A stretch of 36,521 nucleotides of DNA from a virus. This document shows, one piece after another, positions 35,809 through 36,521 of this stretch. Numbering within the stretch: position 1 is the first letter of the stretch; each line of letters opens with the position of its first letter. The position numbers and the translations under genes are program-made. The stretch spans positions 1 to 36,521 of IMG/VR virus record IMGVR_UViG_3300025789_000089, one strand, 5' to 3'. The notes under the pieces are model-generated. The model was not told the DNA's origin, made no database searches, and saw only the letters and a list, made by a program, of their open reading frames with translations.

Positions 35809-36235
35809 AAAACGAATCTTTTCTCGCGCCGCCTTGAGGCTGTGGTGCCTTCAAATGGCTACCAGTCTCACGGTTATATTTTGCCCTACCTTTGGCCGTC
35901 AAGCCAGCTCCCTTTTCAACAGAGAGCTTTTCACCGCGTCCAACAGCCAAAGAAGGACCGCCCTCTTTGTGCTTTGCTGTCTTGGCTGATTGTTTGAATG
36001 CCTCGGCTGTGGGAGCGCCTGGTGCCCCTGGCTTTCTCATCTTTTCCTTTGATCCATGGGCTATCCGTTCCTGTTTAGCATGGATATTGGCATAAAGTCC
36101 GCCTTTGGCCATCTTCTTCTCCTTGTCAGCTTTCACAAATTCTTTGCCAACTTTTTGTGGAACGCCACCGAACCCACCATTGGTATGGGCGGCGGCCTCC
36201 ATCAATCGATGTTGAGCAGGTGATTTGCTTGGCAT
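35720..36235 (-). CDS. Fused small phage protein: three conserved modules including a DUF6321-like C-terminus, 171 aa
   Basis: Three pieces are joined. The first is MPSKSPAQHRLMEAAAHTNG, then GFGGVPQKVGKEFVKADK. The second is KMAKGGLYANIHAKQERIAH, GSKEKMRKPGAPGAPTAEAF, then KQSAKTAKH. The third is GAGLTAKGRAKYNRETGSHL, KAPQPQGGARKDSFCARM and SRARASMQRWKCPNW (DUF6321-like). In other phages I recall these as separate small genes. All are basic and Ser/Gly-rich and are typically found near portal or capsid genes. The function is unknown. The end overlaps the HNH frame. It shares one base with the upstream gene stop (TAATG). Confidence 0.8.
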   Translation of the reverse strand: MPSKSPAQHRLMEAAAHTNGGFGGVPQKVGKEFVKADKEKKMAKGGLYANIHAKQERIAHGSKEKMRKPGAPGAPTAEAFKQSAKTAKHKEGGPSLAVGRGEKLSVEKGAGLTAKGRAKYNRETGSHLKAPQPQGGARKDSFCARMAPIAEKSERGSRARASMQRWKCPNW

Positions 36236-36521
36236 TATGTACCAACGCCCGTTACAGAATTATTGTTTTGAATCAATTTACCAATAATAATTGCCCCAGA
36301 CAAAATAGCAGTTGAACTAGTTGTAGCAATTTGCCATTGAATATCGGATTTTTGTGGGTATGCAAATGGAGCTGACGATCTGTCAATTACATACACTGAA
36401 CTAAAGCCTTGAGTCAATACATTGTATTGAACACCATTTACTGTTTGTTGAACGTTGTAATACATTCCATTGCCACTGCCCAATGTATTATCAGAATTAA
36501 CTTCTACTACATTCAAATAAA
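36235..36521 (-). CDS. Partial late-region protein, 5' end beyond the window
   Basis: The frame is open from the right window edge and stops with TAA at 36235-36237. A TTG at 36516 could serve as start, but nothing in the remaining five bases can confirm it, and an ATG at 36512 is out of frame, so the gene probably begins outside. The visible part reads YYNVQQTVNGVQYNVLTQGF, SSVYVIDRSSAPFAYPQKSD, and ends IIIGKLIQNNNSVTGVGT. It is beta-rich with low charge, as expected of a virion surface protein. No family recognised. Confidence 0.6.
   Translation of the reverse strand, partial: YLNVVEVNSDNTLGSGNGMYYNVQQTVNGVQYNVLTQGFSSVYVIDRSSAPFAYPQKSDIQWQIATTSSTAILSGAIIIGKLIQNNNSVTGVGT

Noticed and set aside
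1-36521. CRISPR array, tRNA gene, insertion sequence or integrase
   Set aside because: No repeat-spacer pattern, cloverleaf, transposase or integrase motif was seen on either strand, though short tRNAs can be missed by eye.

Overview
This window is a 36.5-kb piece of a tailed double-stranded DNA phage (Caudoviricetes), or a prophage-like copy of one. It is densely packed with short genes that overlap by 1-4 bases. The host is Gram-negative: the lysis region has an Rz-type inner-membrane spanin with an Rz1 lipoprotein gene nested inside it, plus a GH19 endolysin. No tape measure, sheath or tail-tube gene is visible. A P22 gp10-like tail protein, two head-tail adaptor-like proteins and large Ala/Gly/Gln-rich virion proteins with a lytic transglycosylase are present, so a short-tailed (podovirus-like) virion is the best inference. 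Several small conserved proteins resemble families I associate with phages of freshwater Betaproteobacteria; the host assignment is only a suggestion. Terminase, portal, major capsid and DNA polymerase genes are not in the window, and both ends cut through genes.

Layout. (1) 1-5497, minus strand: a regulatory/replication arm read leftward from a promoter at about 5777-5805. It carries a small Cro/YdaS-like HTH protein, a DUF1376 replication-type protein, a RuvC-like resolvase, a JmjC/cupin-type Fe(II)/2-oxoglutarate oxygenase, a Ref-like HNH nuclease, and then, behind a second promoter at about 1426-1455, a string of tiny proteins. (2) 5498-5884: the divergent control region. (3) 5885-9486, plus strand: an early operon with small membrane proteins, an SSB-like protein with an acidic tail, a PD-(D/E)XK nuclease and several small unknowns. 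(4) 9485-9514: a G7/C7 hairpin terminator that ends the leftward late operon. (5) 9544-36521, minus strand: the late operon. Transcription enters from the right edge and passes adaptor, fibre and glycine-rich adhesin genes, small membrane/lysis genes, and finally the tail and internal virion proteins.

Two larger patterns stand out. The first is a 15-bp operator, TTAAY-N5-GTTAA, found three times, each time inside a promoter: the two divergent early promoters and the promoter of the left-end gene string. Together with the small HTH gene this forms a compact switch. The second is in the late region. Four paralogous glycine-rich adhesin genes alternate between two subtypes (A-B-A-B), and one has a LamG-like domain inserted. 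These and other virion genes are invaded by five free-standing homing endonuclease genes (four HNH, one GIY-YIG), placed exactly at gene boundaries. This looks like a host-recognition locus shaped by duplication, domain insertion and homing.

The genes work together in the usual phage way. The early operon and left arm supply recombination, replication and regulation. The late operon supplies adaptors, fibres and adhesins for attachment, the lysis set, and the internal/ejection proteins with a peptidoglycan-cutting enzyme.
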